Shown here piece after piece: positions 22,450 through 29,216 of a DNA stretch of 34,365 nucleotides; the stretch's first letter is position 1; every line of letters starts with the position of its first letter. Below the pieces are notes generated by a model. It had not been told where the DNA came from. It was given only the letters and a program-made list of their open reading frames with translations, and made no database searches. The position numbers were made by a program, and so were the translations under genes. The stretch comes from a virus: positions 1-34,365 of the IMG/VR virus record IMGVR_UViG_3300042339_000574. The stretch is one strand, 5' to 3'.

Positions 22450-22760
22450 TATTCATATTAAACAAAAGCTCGTAGAAACCTTGACGGTTTCTGGCCGCAT
22501 GGCCAACGACACATCCCTCTCTCTCCGAGGGCTGAACCAAGGTTCAGACTCCTTAGATTAGTAGCCCATGGTATGCACTACCTGAATCCCATTCAATTAG
22601 TTAGTAGCCCATAGTGTTGCATAACCTGAATACCACACTGTCGCTCAATAGGAACTTGCAGTTCCTATGCCGCTGGGCTTACCTCTGCTCGCCTGCCGCG
22701 GGCAATGCTCCGCAGGCTGAACCTACGGTTCAAACTCCCTTGGCCTTCTAGTTACTATCA
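22450..22760 (+). ncRNA. Candidate structured non-coding RNA
   Basis: About 310 nt, noticeably more GC-rich than neighbouring genes and without a credible frame. Hairpins in order are AGAAACC/GGTTTCT (22474-22492), GGCC-GCAT-GGCC (22493-22504), CTGAAC-CAAG-GTTCAG (22532-22547), ATAGGAACT-TGC-AGTTCCTAT (22648-22668), GCCTGC/GCAGGC (22691-22717) and TGAACC-TAC-GGTTCA (22718-22732). A 43-nt-period tandem repeat starts TTAGTAGCCCAT at 22558 and 22601. A module CTCCG...GGCTGAACC...GGTTCA...ACTCC occurs twice (about 22524-22552 and 22708-22738). No known RNA family is recognised. It could also be a cis-acting replication or packaging site. Confidence 0.55.
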
Positions 22761-22807
22761 TCAAGGGGAGAACAAGTAAATTTTTATAAACTAAATACTA
22801 TCATAAA

Positions 22808-23008
22808 ATGTCACAAAACAAAACAGATTACTCACAAAACTTCACAGTGGAATGCAAGATGTCTTCCAGAGAATACTATGACTTCAGATTGCTAGCACTA
22901 ACACACAAAGTTCATTTCCTTGTTAAATGGGAAAAAACCTACTGTATAGTAGTAACCGAAGCACCGTTCTTAGCTAAGTGCGGATACAGTGAAGGTGTAG
23001 ACTTTTAA
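22808..23008 (+). CDS. Small hypothetical protein
   Basis: 66 residues with an alternating hydrophobic/charged pattern (NFTVECKMSSREYYDFRLLA, HKVHFLVKWEKTYCIVV) that suggests a small alpha/beta domain. No family is recognised. It is the only gene between two structured non-coding stretches, preceded by a short AT-rich leader. Confidence 0.6.
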   Translation: MSQNKTDYSQNFTVECKMSSREYYDFRLLALTHKVHFLVKWEKTYCIVVTEAPFLAKCGYSEGVDF

Positions 23009-23237
23009 GTCCCTATAAGGCCTCTTAACGGCTTGATAAGGAGCTTATTAAGGCTATTCTTGTTTACACGAGAAGAATACCATGTACTTATTATACCCTA
23101 ATCTCATCACACAAAGAAGATTAGGGTATTTTTTATGTATAATGTGTTCTTTTATGCATGGGAAAGCTCACCTCCTGCCATATCTTTAAAAGAGCAGTAG
23201 CTCAATTTTTATTTACTAGTCTAAATTATATAGTTAT
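23009..23237 (+). other. Gene-free stretch with hairpins and a terminator
   Basis: 229 nt. The first part contains ATAAG/CTTAT and ATTCTT/AAGAAT arms (23028-23080), then the strong terminator at 23093-23134. The remaining ~100 nt have a GAGC-AGTA-GCTC hairpin followed by AATTTTT (near 23192-23208) and an AT-rich approach to the next gene. No clear promoter box. Confidence 0.5.
23093..23134 (+). terminator. Strong intrinsic terminator
   Basis: ATACCCTAATCT (23093-23104) pairs perfectly with AGATTAGGGTAT (23118-23129), followed by a T run. Confidence 0.88.
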
Positions 23238-23510
23238 ATGAAAACAATCACAACACTTAGCAAAGTATGTATTAACCTCTCCATAGGGTTAGCACTACAA
23301 CAATTTTTTTATGGAATACAATACGGTAAATGGATAGACTTTACTACATGGTCTACTACTACATTAGGGTTTGAAGCATTGTTTATACTCTCTATTGTAT
23401 TCTCTACTATATCAGCAGTAACAAAGGTATCTGTAAGACCAATGAAATCAAGCAGAACAACCCTTCTTAAAGACATAGGAGAAAACATTTACTTTCAAAA
23501 AGAAGATTAA
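23238..23510 (+). CDS. Two-helix membrane protein
   Basis: 90 residues. Hydrophobic segments lie near 10-25 (CINLSIGLALQQFFYG) and 43-62 (GFEALFILSIVFSTISAVT), followed by a basic then acidic cytoplasmic tail. No family is recognised. The next gene starts two bases after its stop. Confidence 0.65.
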   Translation: MKTITTLSKVCINLSIGLALQQFFYGIQYGKWIDFTTWSTTTLGFEALFILSIVFSTISAVTKVSVRPMKSSRTTLLKDIGENIYFQKED

Positions 23511-23511
23511 C

Positions 23512-23694
23512 ATGTGGACAGTCATCTTAAATTTTAGTAAGGGCAATGTGCAAATTTTTAGAGATTTAACAGCTCACCAAGCAGAACAAATGGTACATGT
23601 AGTAGTATTCCACAATAAAGATTGCATTGATGTATCAATACTAAAACAAACTCAGGAAGATCCAAGAGATCAACCTGATTACCCAACTGAGTAG
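23512..23694 (+). CDS. Small hypothetical protein
   Basis: 60 residues with a beta-alpha-beta pattern (WTVILNFSKGNVQIFRDL, HQAEQMVHVVVFHN) and an acidic Pro-rich tail (QEDPRDQPDYPTE). It is co-transcribed with the membrane protein upstream and ends about 25 nt before a terminator. Confidence 0.6.
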   Translation: MWTVILNFSKGNVQIFRDLTAHQAEQMVHVVVFHNKDCIDVSILKQTQEDPRDQPDYPTE

Positions 23695-23718
23695 CCTACG
23701 CATCTAGGCTCAGTATAC

Positions 23719-23755
23719 TGGAGGAGATGGTGCATAGTATGCTCCTCCATTTTAT
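23719..23755 (+). terminator. Intrinsic terminator
   Basis: TGGAGGAG (23719-23726) pairs with CTCCTCCA (23742-23749), with GCATA/TATGC inside as an alternative, followed by TTTTATT. The tail TTTATTCTAA is also found after the hairpin at 28001-28048. Confidence 0.75.
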
Positions 23756-23821
23756 TCTAACCCAGGCGCGAGTATGACTCTAAGTGCCGACCAACCTAGG
23801 GAGTGGAGTTACCCGGTTATT

Positions 23822-23893
23822 ATGAAAACAGAAAAATTGAATGTGTGCCGTTTCCTTATTGCTTTGGAATGTGAGAGCCGCCCTAACGCCTAG
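23822..23893 (+). CDS. Possible 23-residue peptide
   Basis: ATG to TAG encodes MKTEKLNVCRFLIALECESR plus three residues. It sits inside the terminator-bounded RNA. It could be a leader peptide controlling the following terminator or a chance frame; an A-rich stretch directly follows the ATG. I cannot tell which. Confidence 0.25.
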   Translation: MKTEKLNVCRFLIALECESRPNA

Positions 23894-23907
23894 CAAGCAG
23901 GTCCAAT

Positions 23908-23942
23908 GGGAGAGTACCGAAAGAAACCTCTCCCTTTTTTTT
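23908..23942 (+). terminator. Strong intrinsic terminator
   Basis: GGGAGAG (23908-23914) pairs with CTCTCCC (23928-23934), followed by eight T (23935-23942). It lies 20 nt before the next gene. Confidence 0.88.
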
Positions 23943-23961
23943 AACCTTCAAAAATTACACA

Positions 23962-24183
23962 ATGTTATTTGCTAAACTTTTATTCATTATAAAACTACAC
24001 ACAGGTTTTATAATACCGTCATCAGATGTTGATGGACGAATCATTTACTCTATACCAACTGAATGTATTGAGTATGCTTATCAAGCAGAGATAATTCAGT
24101 ATTTAAAAACAGGAGTGTTTAAGTATGATGACACACTAGACGATCCAGTTACACCATTAGAAACAATAACCCTAAACCATTAA
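23962..24183 (+). CDS. Small hypothetical protein
   Basis: 73 residues. A hydrophobic N-terminus (LLFIIKLHTGFIIP) is followed by an acidic helical part ending TITLNH. No family is recognised. The leader AACCTTCAAAAATTACACA before the ATG is one of the conserved AACCCTTAAAAA-type leaders. It precedes the HExxH protein gene by 2 nt. Confidence 0.6.
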   Translation: MLFAKLLFIIKLHTGFIIPSSDVDGRIIYSIPTECIEYAYQAEIIQYLKTGVFKYDDTLDDPVTPLETITLNH

Positions 24184-24185
24184 GT

Positions 24186-24674
24186 ATGAAAACAATAACC
24201 TTACTTTTAATATCTCTAATAGTTATTCTTGTTTGTGTAATGATAATTACTAAGAAAAGAATGCCAGTGAGTATTGAGTCAATTGACCGTGGACAATATG
24301 AATTACTATTAGGCTGTGATGCTAGGCAAGTGTTCTTACATTATCGCGTGACAAGTATGCATGGACTATCTCTTTCAGGAGCAGAAGATAGAATCGCTGA
24401 AGGTGGATCGTATATTGACGGTCTATGCAACTACCATCCAAGAGATAAAAATCTTGACAAAAGTCCTTTACCTTTTTTATTCCTAAACATTAATAGTTTA
24501 CAAAATAACTATAGTAATCATGAAGTCTATACCTGCATAATGCATGAGTGTATGCACATGGCCGGTAAGTTATATGATGGCTGTTGGGATTCACATGAAG
24601 AAGAAATGGTAACATGGGCGGAAGAAGAAGCTAATGAAATCATATTGCTCTTACAGAAAAAGAAATACATTTAA
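24186..24674 (+). CDS. Membrane-anchored HExxH (zincin-like) protein
   Basis: 162 residues. A single N-terminal membrane helix (LLLISLIVILVCVMIIT, about 6-22) anchors a domain with several Cys and Tyr. Near the C-terminus IMHECMHMAGKLYDGCWDSH (118-137) contains HExxH at 120-124, followed by EEEMVTWAEEEANEI, where one Glu may be the third zinc ligand. The N-terminus-in topology would place the domain outside the cytoplasm. It may be a protease acting at the cell envelope. It shares only the motif arrangement, not obvious sequence, with the HEMLH protein at 19695-20171. Confidence 0.7.
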   Translation: MKTITLLLISLIVILVCVMIITKKRMPVSIESIDRGQYELLLGCDARQVFLHYRVTSMHGLSLSGAEDRIAEGGSYIDGLCNYHPRDKNLDKSPLPFLFLNINSLQNNYSNHEVYTCIMHECMHMAGKLYDGCWDSHEEEMVTWAEEEANEIILLLQKKKYI

Positions 24675-24680
24675 ATCATA

Positions 24681-24752
24681 AGTATAGTAAGCTCAACTGG
24701 TAGAGCTGTAGCAACACTGCTATGTGTGTGGGTTCGATTCCCTCCTATACTT
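24681..24752 (+). tRNA. tRNA-like element with abnormal anticodon arm
   Basis: Acceptor AGTATAG (24681-24687) pairs perfectly with CTATACT (24745-24751). The D arm has AGCTC/GAGCT around AACTGGTA. The T arm has GTGGG/CCCTC with the loop TTCGATT and one T-T mismatch, and the variable loop is 5 nt. The anticodon stem TAGCA/TGCTA encloses only ACAC (4 nt) instead of seven, so no anticodon can be assigned. CCA is not encoded. It is probably a decayed or non-decoding tRNA, possibly a processing signal in the mRNA. Confidence 0.55.
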
Positions 24753-24774
24753 CTAACCCCTAAAAATAATTCCA

Positions 24775-24849
24775 ATGAAGGAAATAGTAATCACCGTATT
24801 GTTAATGGCATTGTTCTATTCACAGTACATATTAAATCAGAAGAGATGA
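24775..24849 (+). CDS. 24-residue membrane peptide
   Basis: Encodes MKEIVITVLLMALFYSQYIL plus NQKR, one transmembrane segment with a basic end. It is preceded by the conserved leader TAACCCCTAAAAATAATTCC, and its TGA overlaps the ATG of the next gene (ATGA). Both facts favour a real gene despite its size. Confidence 0.6.
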   Translation: MKEIVITVLLMALFYSQYILNQKR

Positions 24850-25145
24850 GTGAAGGAAAACGTAAAATCAATCAAGCCTTTAGAGCTTTAAGAAGCAAAG
24901 GTTATTTTGCACGCCAGAACTTTTGGTGTTGTAATACATGCGGTTGGCATGCTGTACCAGATGATAAAGCCGACAAGGCTGTATTCTACCATGAACAAGC
25001 AGCAGCTAATCTTAAAGAAGATGGCGAGTGCTGGCTTTCTTGGTCAGGTGACGGTAATGAAATTGTAAAAGTATTTCAAGATGCAGGAGTAACTGCTAAT
25101 TGGAATGGAGAGTCTAATCAAAAAATTCAAATCATACAGCCATGA
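24846..25145 (+). CDS. DUF6891-like protein
   Basis: 99 residues. The order GYFARQNFWCCNTCGWHAVP, then KAVFYHEQ, then LSWSGDGNEIVKVFQDAG, then a VTANWNG and QKIQI end, matches what I recall of the DUF6891 family, including the CCxxCG motif. Function is unknown; zinc binding is possible. I chose the ATG at 24846 because the longer frame back to 24726 begins inside the tRNA-like element. Its stop overlaps the next start by 4 nt. Confidence 0.75.
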   Translation: MSEGKRKINQAFRALRSKGYFARQNFWCCNTCGWHAVPDDKADKAVFYHEQAAANLKEDGECWLSWSGDGNEIVKVFQDAGVTANWNGESNQKIQIIQP

Positions 25146-25945
25146 AAGCATTTCAACCAGTAAAAACCCTTAGCAAAAATAAGGCAGGCATCGGTGATGT
25201 ATTCATCATTGAAGATATAAAAAGAACTGTTACCAATATCACTACGCAATATGTGTATATAGATAATGGTAAATATTACATGAAGAAAATGTTTAACCAA
25301 TGGATTCGTGTAGCTAATACTATAGCAGCAAGAGATACTCAATCTGAAATGAAGAACCTTGCATCTAGGCATAGAGAAATTGAAACAAGTATCATGCGCA
25401 AAGAAGCTAAGGCTGAGTACGATGAGAAGTATCGTGAGCCTGCAATCAATCGCATGGGTGCTGATACAACATTGAAACTATACATTGTTCTTACAGGTGT
25501 AGGTAGTACCATCAAGTTCTATTTCTCACCAACATTTAAGGCAGACATATATGATTTAGAAAAATCTTATAAGTCTTTGCATGGTACAGCGTATTCAGCA
25601 TTCGCATGGGGACATTACATTCAACATGGTCAACACATTGCATTGATAGGTATGAATCAGTACTTAGAAAGAAACCTTTCAGACGCACGCAAAGCTTTTG
25701 CTATGACGTGTTTAAGAAAAGAAACCATCAATGATTGCAAAGTCAATGTAAATTTATACAATGACATGTTTGAGCTATTCGGTGCTAAGGCTCCGGAATC
25801 TAAGTTACTATCATCACCAACAGAATCACCAAAGCCAACAGAAAAAAAACATTGGTCAGGACTCAATGGAGATATAGCAACAAGTCAAATTAATCAAGCA
25901 ATTGATAACATGTATCAAGATGACGAAACAGATTACCCATTTTAA
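25142..25945 (+). CDS. Hypothetical protein with SSB-like acidic C-terminal tip
   Basis: 267 residues. The N-terminal ~60 residues are beta-rich (GIGDVFIIEDIKRTVTNITT). A charged helical section follows to ~110, then a mixed domain around KLYIVLTGVGSTIKFYFSPT. From ~215 a Ser/Pro/Thr linker leads to an acidic end DNMYQDDETDYPF. The final DDETDYPF resembles the DDDIPF tip by which SSB recruits partners. It could be a phage ssDNA-binding protein or a mimic that draws SSB-interacting proteins. I cannot confirm an OB fold. Confidence 0.62.
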   Translation: MKAFQPVKTLSKNKAGIGDVFIIEDIKRTVTNITTQYVYIDNGKYYMKKMFNQWIRVANTIAARDTQSEMKNLASRHREIETSIMRKEAKAEYDEKYREPAINRMGADTTLKLYIVLTGVGSTIKFYFSPTFKADIYDLEKSYKSLHGTAYSAFAWGHYIQHGQHIALIGMNQYLERNLSDARKAFAMTCLRKETINDCKVNVNLYNDMFELFGAKAPESKLLSSPTESPKPTEKKHWSGLNGDIATSQINQAIDNMYQDDETDYPF

Positions 25946-26003
25946 AAAATAGGGTTAGTGCCGGAGATTACATCAAAGGTGCTATCCCATAATTTAAATC
26001 ACT

Positions 26004-26366
26004 ATGACAAAAAAAATTAGATATTGCGGTAGACGCGATGATGGACACATGGGTTTCCTTAGCCTACCTTTTGAAGATGCATTAACAAAAGGAACAGCTT
26101 TTGAGCATAACGGTTATCAAATGGAAATTTCAGAATCAGATGTGTTGGCATTTCGTATGCACAGACATTGTCCGCATTTAGATGTAAGAATGAATGGTCA
26201 TCATGAATTTACAATCAAAGAATTGTACAACACGTGTCCTGAAATTCTATTAGACCTCCTAGCATTGAATGGAGGAGTAGAATACATAGCCCAAATACTA
26301 ATTGGGTATGAAGAATTGTATAACCAAGAACAATCAATAGCAGTATGGCGAGAAAATCAAGAGTAG
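26004..26366 (+). CDS. Hypothetical protein
   Basis: 120 residues, His-rich in the middle (FRMHRHCPHLDVRMNGHHEF), followed by a helical acidic C-terminus. The His/Cys cluster might bind metal. No family is recognised. It overlaps the next gene by 22 nt and is preceded by a 58-nt gap with a GGG/CCC-closed hairpin. Confidence 0.6.
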   Translation: MTKKIRYCGRRDDGHMGFLSLPFEDALTKGTAFEHNGYQMEISESDVLAFRMHRHCPHLDVRMNGHHEFTIKELYNTCPEILLDLLALNGGVEYIAQILIGYEELYNQEQSIAVWRENQE

Positions 26367-26533
26367 TGGAACCACATCCACTGGTATGTTGCTTACCTGG
26401 ACATGAAAATGTATGGCCTGAACAAGGTATATTAAAAAAGTTAACCCGTAAGTTCTACCACAAAAGTGGTACGGAGTTAAGATTAGAACAAGAACAACAA
26501 ATCAAATTATTACCCACCCTCAAAAATTATTAA
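26345..26533 (+). CDS. Small basic hypothetical protein
   Basis: 62 residues, including VCCLPGHENVWPEQGILKKL, a possible short zinc or turn motif, and a Gln/Glu-rich end. It overlaps the upstream gene by 22 nt and ends 1 nt before the next start. No family is recognised. Confidence 0.55.
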   Translation: MARKSRVVEPHPLVCCLPGHENVWPEQGILKKLTRKFYHKSGTELRLEQEQQIKLLPTLKNY

Positions 26534-26534
26534 G

Positions 26535-26852
26535 ATGACTGATCAACAAATTGATCGCATGACAAGCGGTGCTTGCATCATGTGGAATGAAAAAACTTGC
26601 AAGTCTGGTGAATTTACCAGCAGAATGAAGTACAAAGACTCTAAGTATAAACCTACTCAACAAGAGTTAGAAAGAATCCAACAGCTTTCTTTTACAGATA
26701 TTGCCCGTGTAGATGAGATTGAAAATCCTGATGTACATGAGTGGTATGAAATTGGAGAAGAAAAGTATGGTCGCATGATGTATTGTCCAAAGACAGACAT
26801 TAAACGCGGTACTACAATGGGAGAGTTCTATCAAAATGCAACTGTTGACTAA
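26535..26852 (+). CDS. Hypothetical protein
   Basis: A 105-residue hydrophilic protein with a Met/Glu/Lys bias and IGEEKYGRMMYCPKTDIKRG near the end. No family is recognised. The stop overlaps the start of the next gene by one base (TAATG). Confidence 0.6.
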   Translation: MTDQQIDRMTSGACIMWNEKTCKSGEFTSRMKYKDSKYKPTQQELERIQQLSFTDIARVDEIENPDVHEWYEIGEEKYGRMMYCPKTDIKRGTTMGEFYQNATVD

Positions 26853-27457
26853 TGGGAACAAGTAACTTTCACAATGTCAATGCGCGCAATGTATATGCGG
26901 TAATGATGAACTATGAACAGCCTGTGTTGGATGATGATGGAGAAGAAACTGATGAGATGGAAGATTGTGCTCCAGAATTATGGGAATGTAATGACTTCAT
27001 GGATATGCTTAAAGAAGATGCTAAAGAGTTAGCTCCATTAAAAGGATTTAGTTATCATGATACATGTGACACAGATCCACATGAACTTAGAAGCTATAAT
27101 TCTATTCCTTTGTTTCAGTTCTATAAGAACAAGAAGTTTGGTGATGTTGATGTTACAGTAAGCATTAATTGTGTAGTCAGAGTTGCATACTATGAAGGAG
27201 CTAATCTTGATTGGTTTATAACCTATGATGCATGTGGTATCAACATGAATGAAATAGATTTCTTAGCAGATATGGAATGGCAATCAGAAATGCCAGCAGG
27301 TATGATAAAGATTCAATGTAAGAACGCTGAAAACTTTGCTTCCAATACAGCAGATGAATTGATAGAAGTTGTAGAAGATTTCTTTAAAAAGAGCTCTATG
27401 CCGTTAGGAGTTACTGCTAGATTTAGTAACGGTGAAACACATTACGCAAAAATTTAA
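26852..27457 (+). CDS. Conserved phage protein (MGTSNFHNVNA family)
   Basis: 201 residues. It starts MGTSNFHNVNARNVYAVMMN, a start I recall from many unrelated-host phages (MGxSNFxxxNAxxVYAV), function unknown. An acidic segment follows (DDDGEETDEMEDCAPELWE), then a beta-rich domain of ~110 residues. It is transcribed with its neighbours without gaps, 3 nt before the MGQYYKA gene. Confidence 0.7.
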   Translation: MGTSNFHNVNARNVYAVMMNYEQPVLDDDGEETDEMEDCAPELWECNDFMDMLKEDAKELAPLKGFSYHDTCDTDPHELRSYNSIPLFQFYKNKKFGDVDVTVSINCVVRVAYYEGANLDWFITYDACGINMNEIDFLADMEWQSEMPAGMIKIQCKNAENFASNTADELIEVVEDFFKKSSMPLGVTARFSNGETHYAKI

Positions 27458-27460
27458 AAC

Positions 27461-27988
27461 ATGGGACAGTATTATAAAGCAATCTTGCTAGACAAAGAAA
27501 AGAAAAATGTAATTGGTTGGGTATCTCCATATCAATATGATTCAGGATCCAAATTAATGGAACATTCATGGATGAAAAATGATTTTGTAAAGTCATTTGA
27601 AAACATGATATACAAAAATCCAATGCCTGTTACTTGGTGCGGTGATTATGCTGATGCAGTAGATGGTTCTGAAGAAGGAGATAATTTTTATAGTCTTTGT
27701 GAAGACAAAACTAATATAACTCCAACAACTGAATTAGGTCAACACAAAAGTAGGTATATAATCAACCATGATACTAAAGAATATGTTGACAAAAAATCTG
27801 TTCCTATAGACAAAGAAGGTTGGCAAGTACACCCACTTCCATTGTTAACCTGCGAAGGTAATGGTAGAGGAGGCGGTGATTACCGTGGTGATTCAGAACT
27901 TATAGGTTCATGGTCAAGATGTTTAATCTCAGTGTCTGAAAAATTACCTGAAGGATTTACTGAATTGGAATTTGATATTGTAGATTAA
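27461..27988 (+). CDS. Conserved MGQYYKA-family protein
   Basis: 175 residues. It starts MGQYYKAILLDKEKK and contains GSKLMEHSWMKNDFVKSFEN and TWCGDYADAVDG, the signature of a widespread family found in phages and bacteria; function unknown to me. The middle has SRYIINHDTKEYVDK, and the C-terminus ends in an acidic strand. It ends just before a hairpin pair (28001-28129). Confidence 0.75.
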   Translation: MGQYYKAILLDKEKKNVIGWVSPYQYDSGSKLMEHSWMKNDFVKSFENMIYKNPMPVTWCGDYADAVDGSEEGDNFYSLCEDKTNITPTTELGQHKSRYIINHDTKEYVDKKSVPIDKEGWQVHPLPLLTCEGNGRGGGDYRGDSELIGSWSRCLISVSEKLPEGFTELEFDIVD

Positions 27989-28000
27989 GATATGTAGGGT

Positions 28001-28048
28001 GAATAATTGAACCACCGTTGCAGTCTAACTCGCGGTGGTTCTTTATTC
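28001..28048 (+). terminator. Long hairpin after the MGQYYKA gene
   Basis: GAATAA (28001-28006) and GAACCACCG (28009-28017) pair with CGGTGGTTC (28033-28041) and TTATTC (28043-28048). The pairing segment is T-rich but no long T run follows. It probably terminates or processes the transcript. Confidence 0.65.
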
Positions 28049-28094
28049 TAATGACGCTAAGACAGCAGGGATAGACCTGCACTGGTTGTACAAG

Positions 28095-28129
28095 GGAGCA
28101 GGTTTGTGACATTACCTGCTCCTTTTTTT
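28095..28129 (+). terminator. Strong intrinsic terminator
   Basis: GGAGCAGGT (28095-28103) pairs perfectly with ACCTGCTCC (28114-28122), followed by seven T. Upstream, GCAGG/CCTGC arms (near 28063-28080) could compete with it. Confidence 0.88.
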
Positions 28130-28149
28130 ATTTACTTAATACAAAACAA

Positions 28150-28350
28150 ATGGAAAACATTTATCTATTTTTATATAGCATGGGACTAACATTAATAATT
28201 AGCTCATACATATTTTTAATTTATTACTACATCAAAGAAGAAATATACAAAGACCTGCAAGTTTTTGATATATTTATTTTGTTTAGTGGCCCTATTGGAT
28301 TGCTTGTAGTAATGATACTTGGTTGGATACATTATGATGACCAAGACTAA
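28150..28350 (+). CDS. Two-helix membrane protein
   Basis: 66 residues. Hydrophobic segments at about 5-26 (YLFLYSMGLTLIISSYIFLI) and 39-60, with a short charged loop (KEEIYKD) between and an acidic end. No family is recognised. It is the first gene after the terminator at 28095-28129. Confidence 0.65.
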   Translation: MENIYLFLYSMGLTLIISSYIFLIYYYIKEEIYKDLQVFDIFILFSGPIGLLVVMILGWIHYDDQD

Positions 28351-28379
28351 ATCAATTTAATAAACTTTAAAAAACCCCT

Positions 28380-28529
28380 ATGAAAAAATTTCACATCTGT
28401 TATTTAATAGCAAGAGAACTCTGTTCTGGTGTTAACATTGATGCAAAAGATTACATTGATGCCGTTAAGTTATTTACTAAAGCTCATGGCGACAAAGAGA
28501 TAATTTATGTATCAGCAATGGCTGCATAA
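28380..28529 (+). CDS. Small hypothetical protein
   Basis: 49 residues (KKFHICYLIARELCSGVNID, then a helix with KLFTKAHGDKEIIYVSAMAA). It is preceded by the leader AACTTTAAAAAACCCCT, related to the common AACCCTTAAAAA leader, and starts 29 nt after the previous stop. No family is recognised. Confidence 0.6.
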   Translation: MKKFHICYLIARELCSGVNIDAKDYIDAVKLFTKAHGDKEIIYVSAMAA

Positions 28530-28541
28530 AAACAAACACTA

Positions 28542-28949
28542 ATGAATAAAGAAAACCTTGCTGATTTGTTAGCTACAAAATTTTATAGTGCTCAAAAGAA
28601 AACACAACACAGGCTGCTAAAATTCTTTTTAGATATGGCTCCTGATAAAGATTTGATTGTAGATTTCCTTAATGAAAAGAAACTCAAGAATAATGATAAA
28701 TATTTTCAAGAAGGTGACTACATATATGTTCCGCTTACAGTGACATCTTATCCTGGACCACACAAAAAATATTATGAAGATAATGAATTAATAATAAATG
28801 GTTTGTATATTCGTGTCCAAGTTGCTCACATCAACCCGATTACAGGTTACACTGGTTTACTTTTGATTACTGATAGTTCTGCTACAGAACAAGTTATTGA
28901 GGTGTATTCCAGCTACATACCAAATCAAAAAGAAATAGTACTTATGTAA
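28542..28949 (+). CDS. Hypothetical protein
   Basis: 135 residues. A helical N-terminus is followed by a beta-rich C-terminal half (YIYVPLTVTSYPGPH, LYIRVQVAHINPITGYTGLL). It looks like a small beta barrel but no family is recognised. It ends 7 nt before the next start. Confidence 0.6.
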   Translation: MNKENLADLLATKFYSAQKKTQHRLLKFFLDMAPDKDLIVDFLNEKKLKNNDKYFQEGDYIYVPLTVTSYPGPHKKYYEDNELIINGLYIRVQVAHINPITGYTGLLLITDSSATEQVIEVYSSYIPNQKEIVLM

Positions 28950-28956
28950 ATAAAGC

Positions 28957-29193
28957 ATGATATATCAACTTCCAAATGGTAAGATTATTAACATTAGCAT
29001 TGAGCAATATCTGAGAATGTCAGATGAAGAATTGCACTATCTTAATGAATCAAACTTTGGAAGTAGTATAGGTGACGCAAGTCCCTTTGATGTAAATGAA
29101 GACACCGCAGAAACAGTACAATTTGTAGAAGATTACATAGAAGATTTACCAGAGGACATGGAGTTCCCCGATGACGTAGATCTTGACGAATAA
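28957..29193 (+). CDS. Small acidic protein
   Basis: 78 residues, strongly acidic at the C-terminus (DYIEDLPEDMEFPDDVDLDE). The charge pattern might mimic DNA, but this is only compositional. No family is recognised. Confidence 0.58.
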   Translation: MIYQLPNGKIINISIEQYLRMSDEELHYLNESNFGSSIGDASPFDVNEDTAETVQFVEDYIEDLPEDMEFPDDVDLDE

Positions 29194-29216
29194 ATTCACC
29201 CACAAAAACTTTTAAA

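Larger units (their letters stand above)
23756..23942 (+). ncRNA. Candidate small RNA between two terminators
   Basis: About 187 nt starting just after one terminator and ending with another (GGGAGAG/CTCTCCC plus eight T). AGGCG (about 23764) could pair with CGCCT (about 23887), closing a large domain. The region includes a 23-codon frame. No promoter box is obvious and no RNA family is recognised. It may instead be the leader of the next operon. Confidence 0.42.

Noticed and set aside
22720-22745. GGTTCAAACTCC as a tRNA T-arm
   Set aside because: No matching acceptor, D or anticodon arms surround it; it is one hairpin of the duplicated module.
23084-23191. 35-codon frame starting MYLLYPNLITQRR
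   Set aside because: It runs straight through the strong terminator at 23093-23134, so it cannot be an efficiently expressed gene.
24726-24845. Longer N-terminus of the DUF6891-like protein starting MWVRFPP
   Set aside because: That start lies inside the tRNA-like element, and the added residues are its translation; the ATG at 24846 fits the family and overlaps the upstream stop as ATGA.
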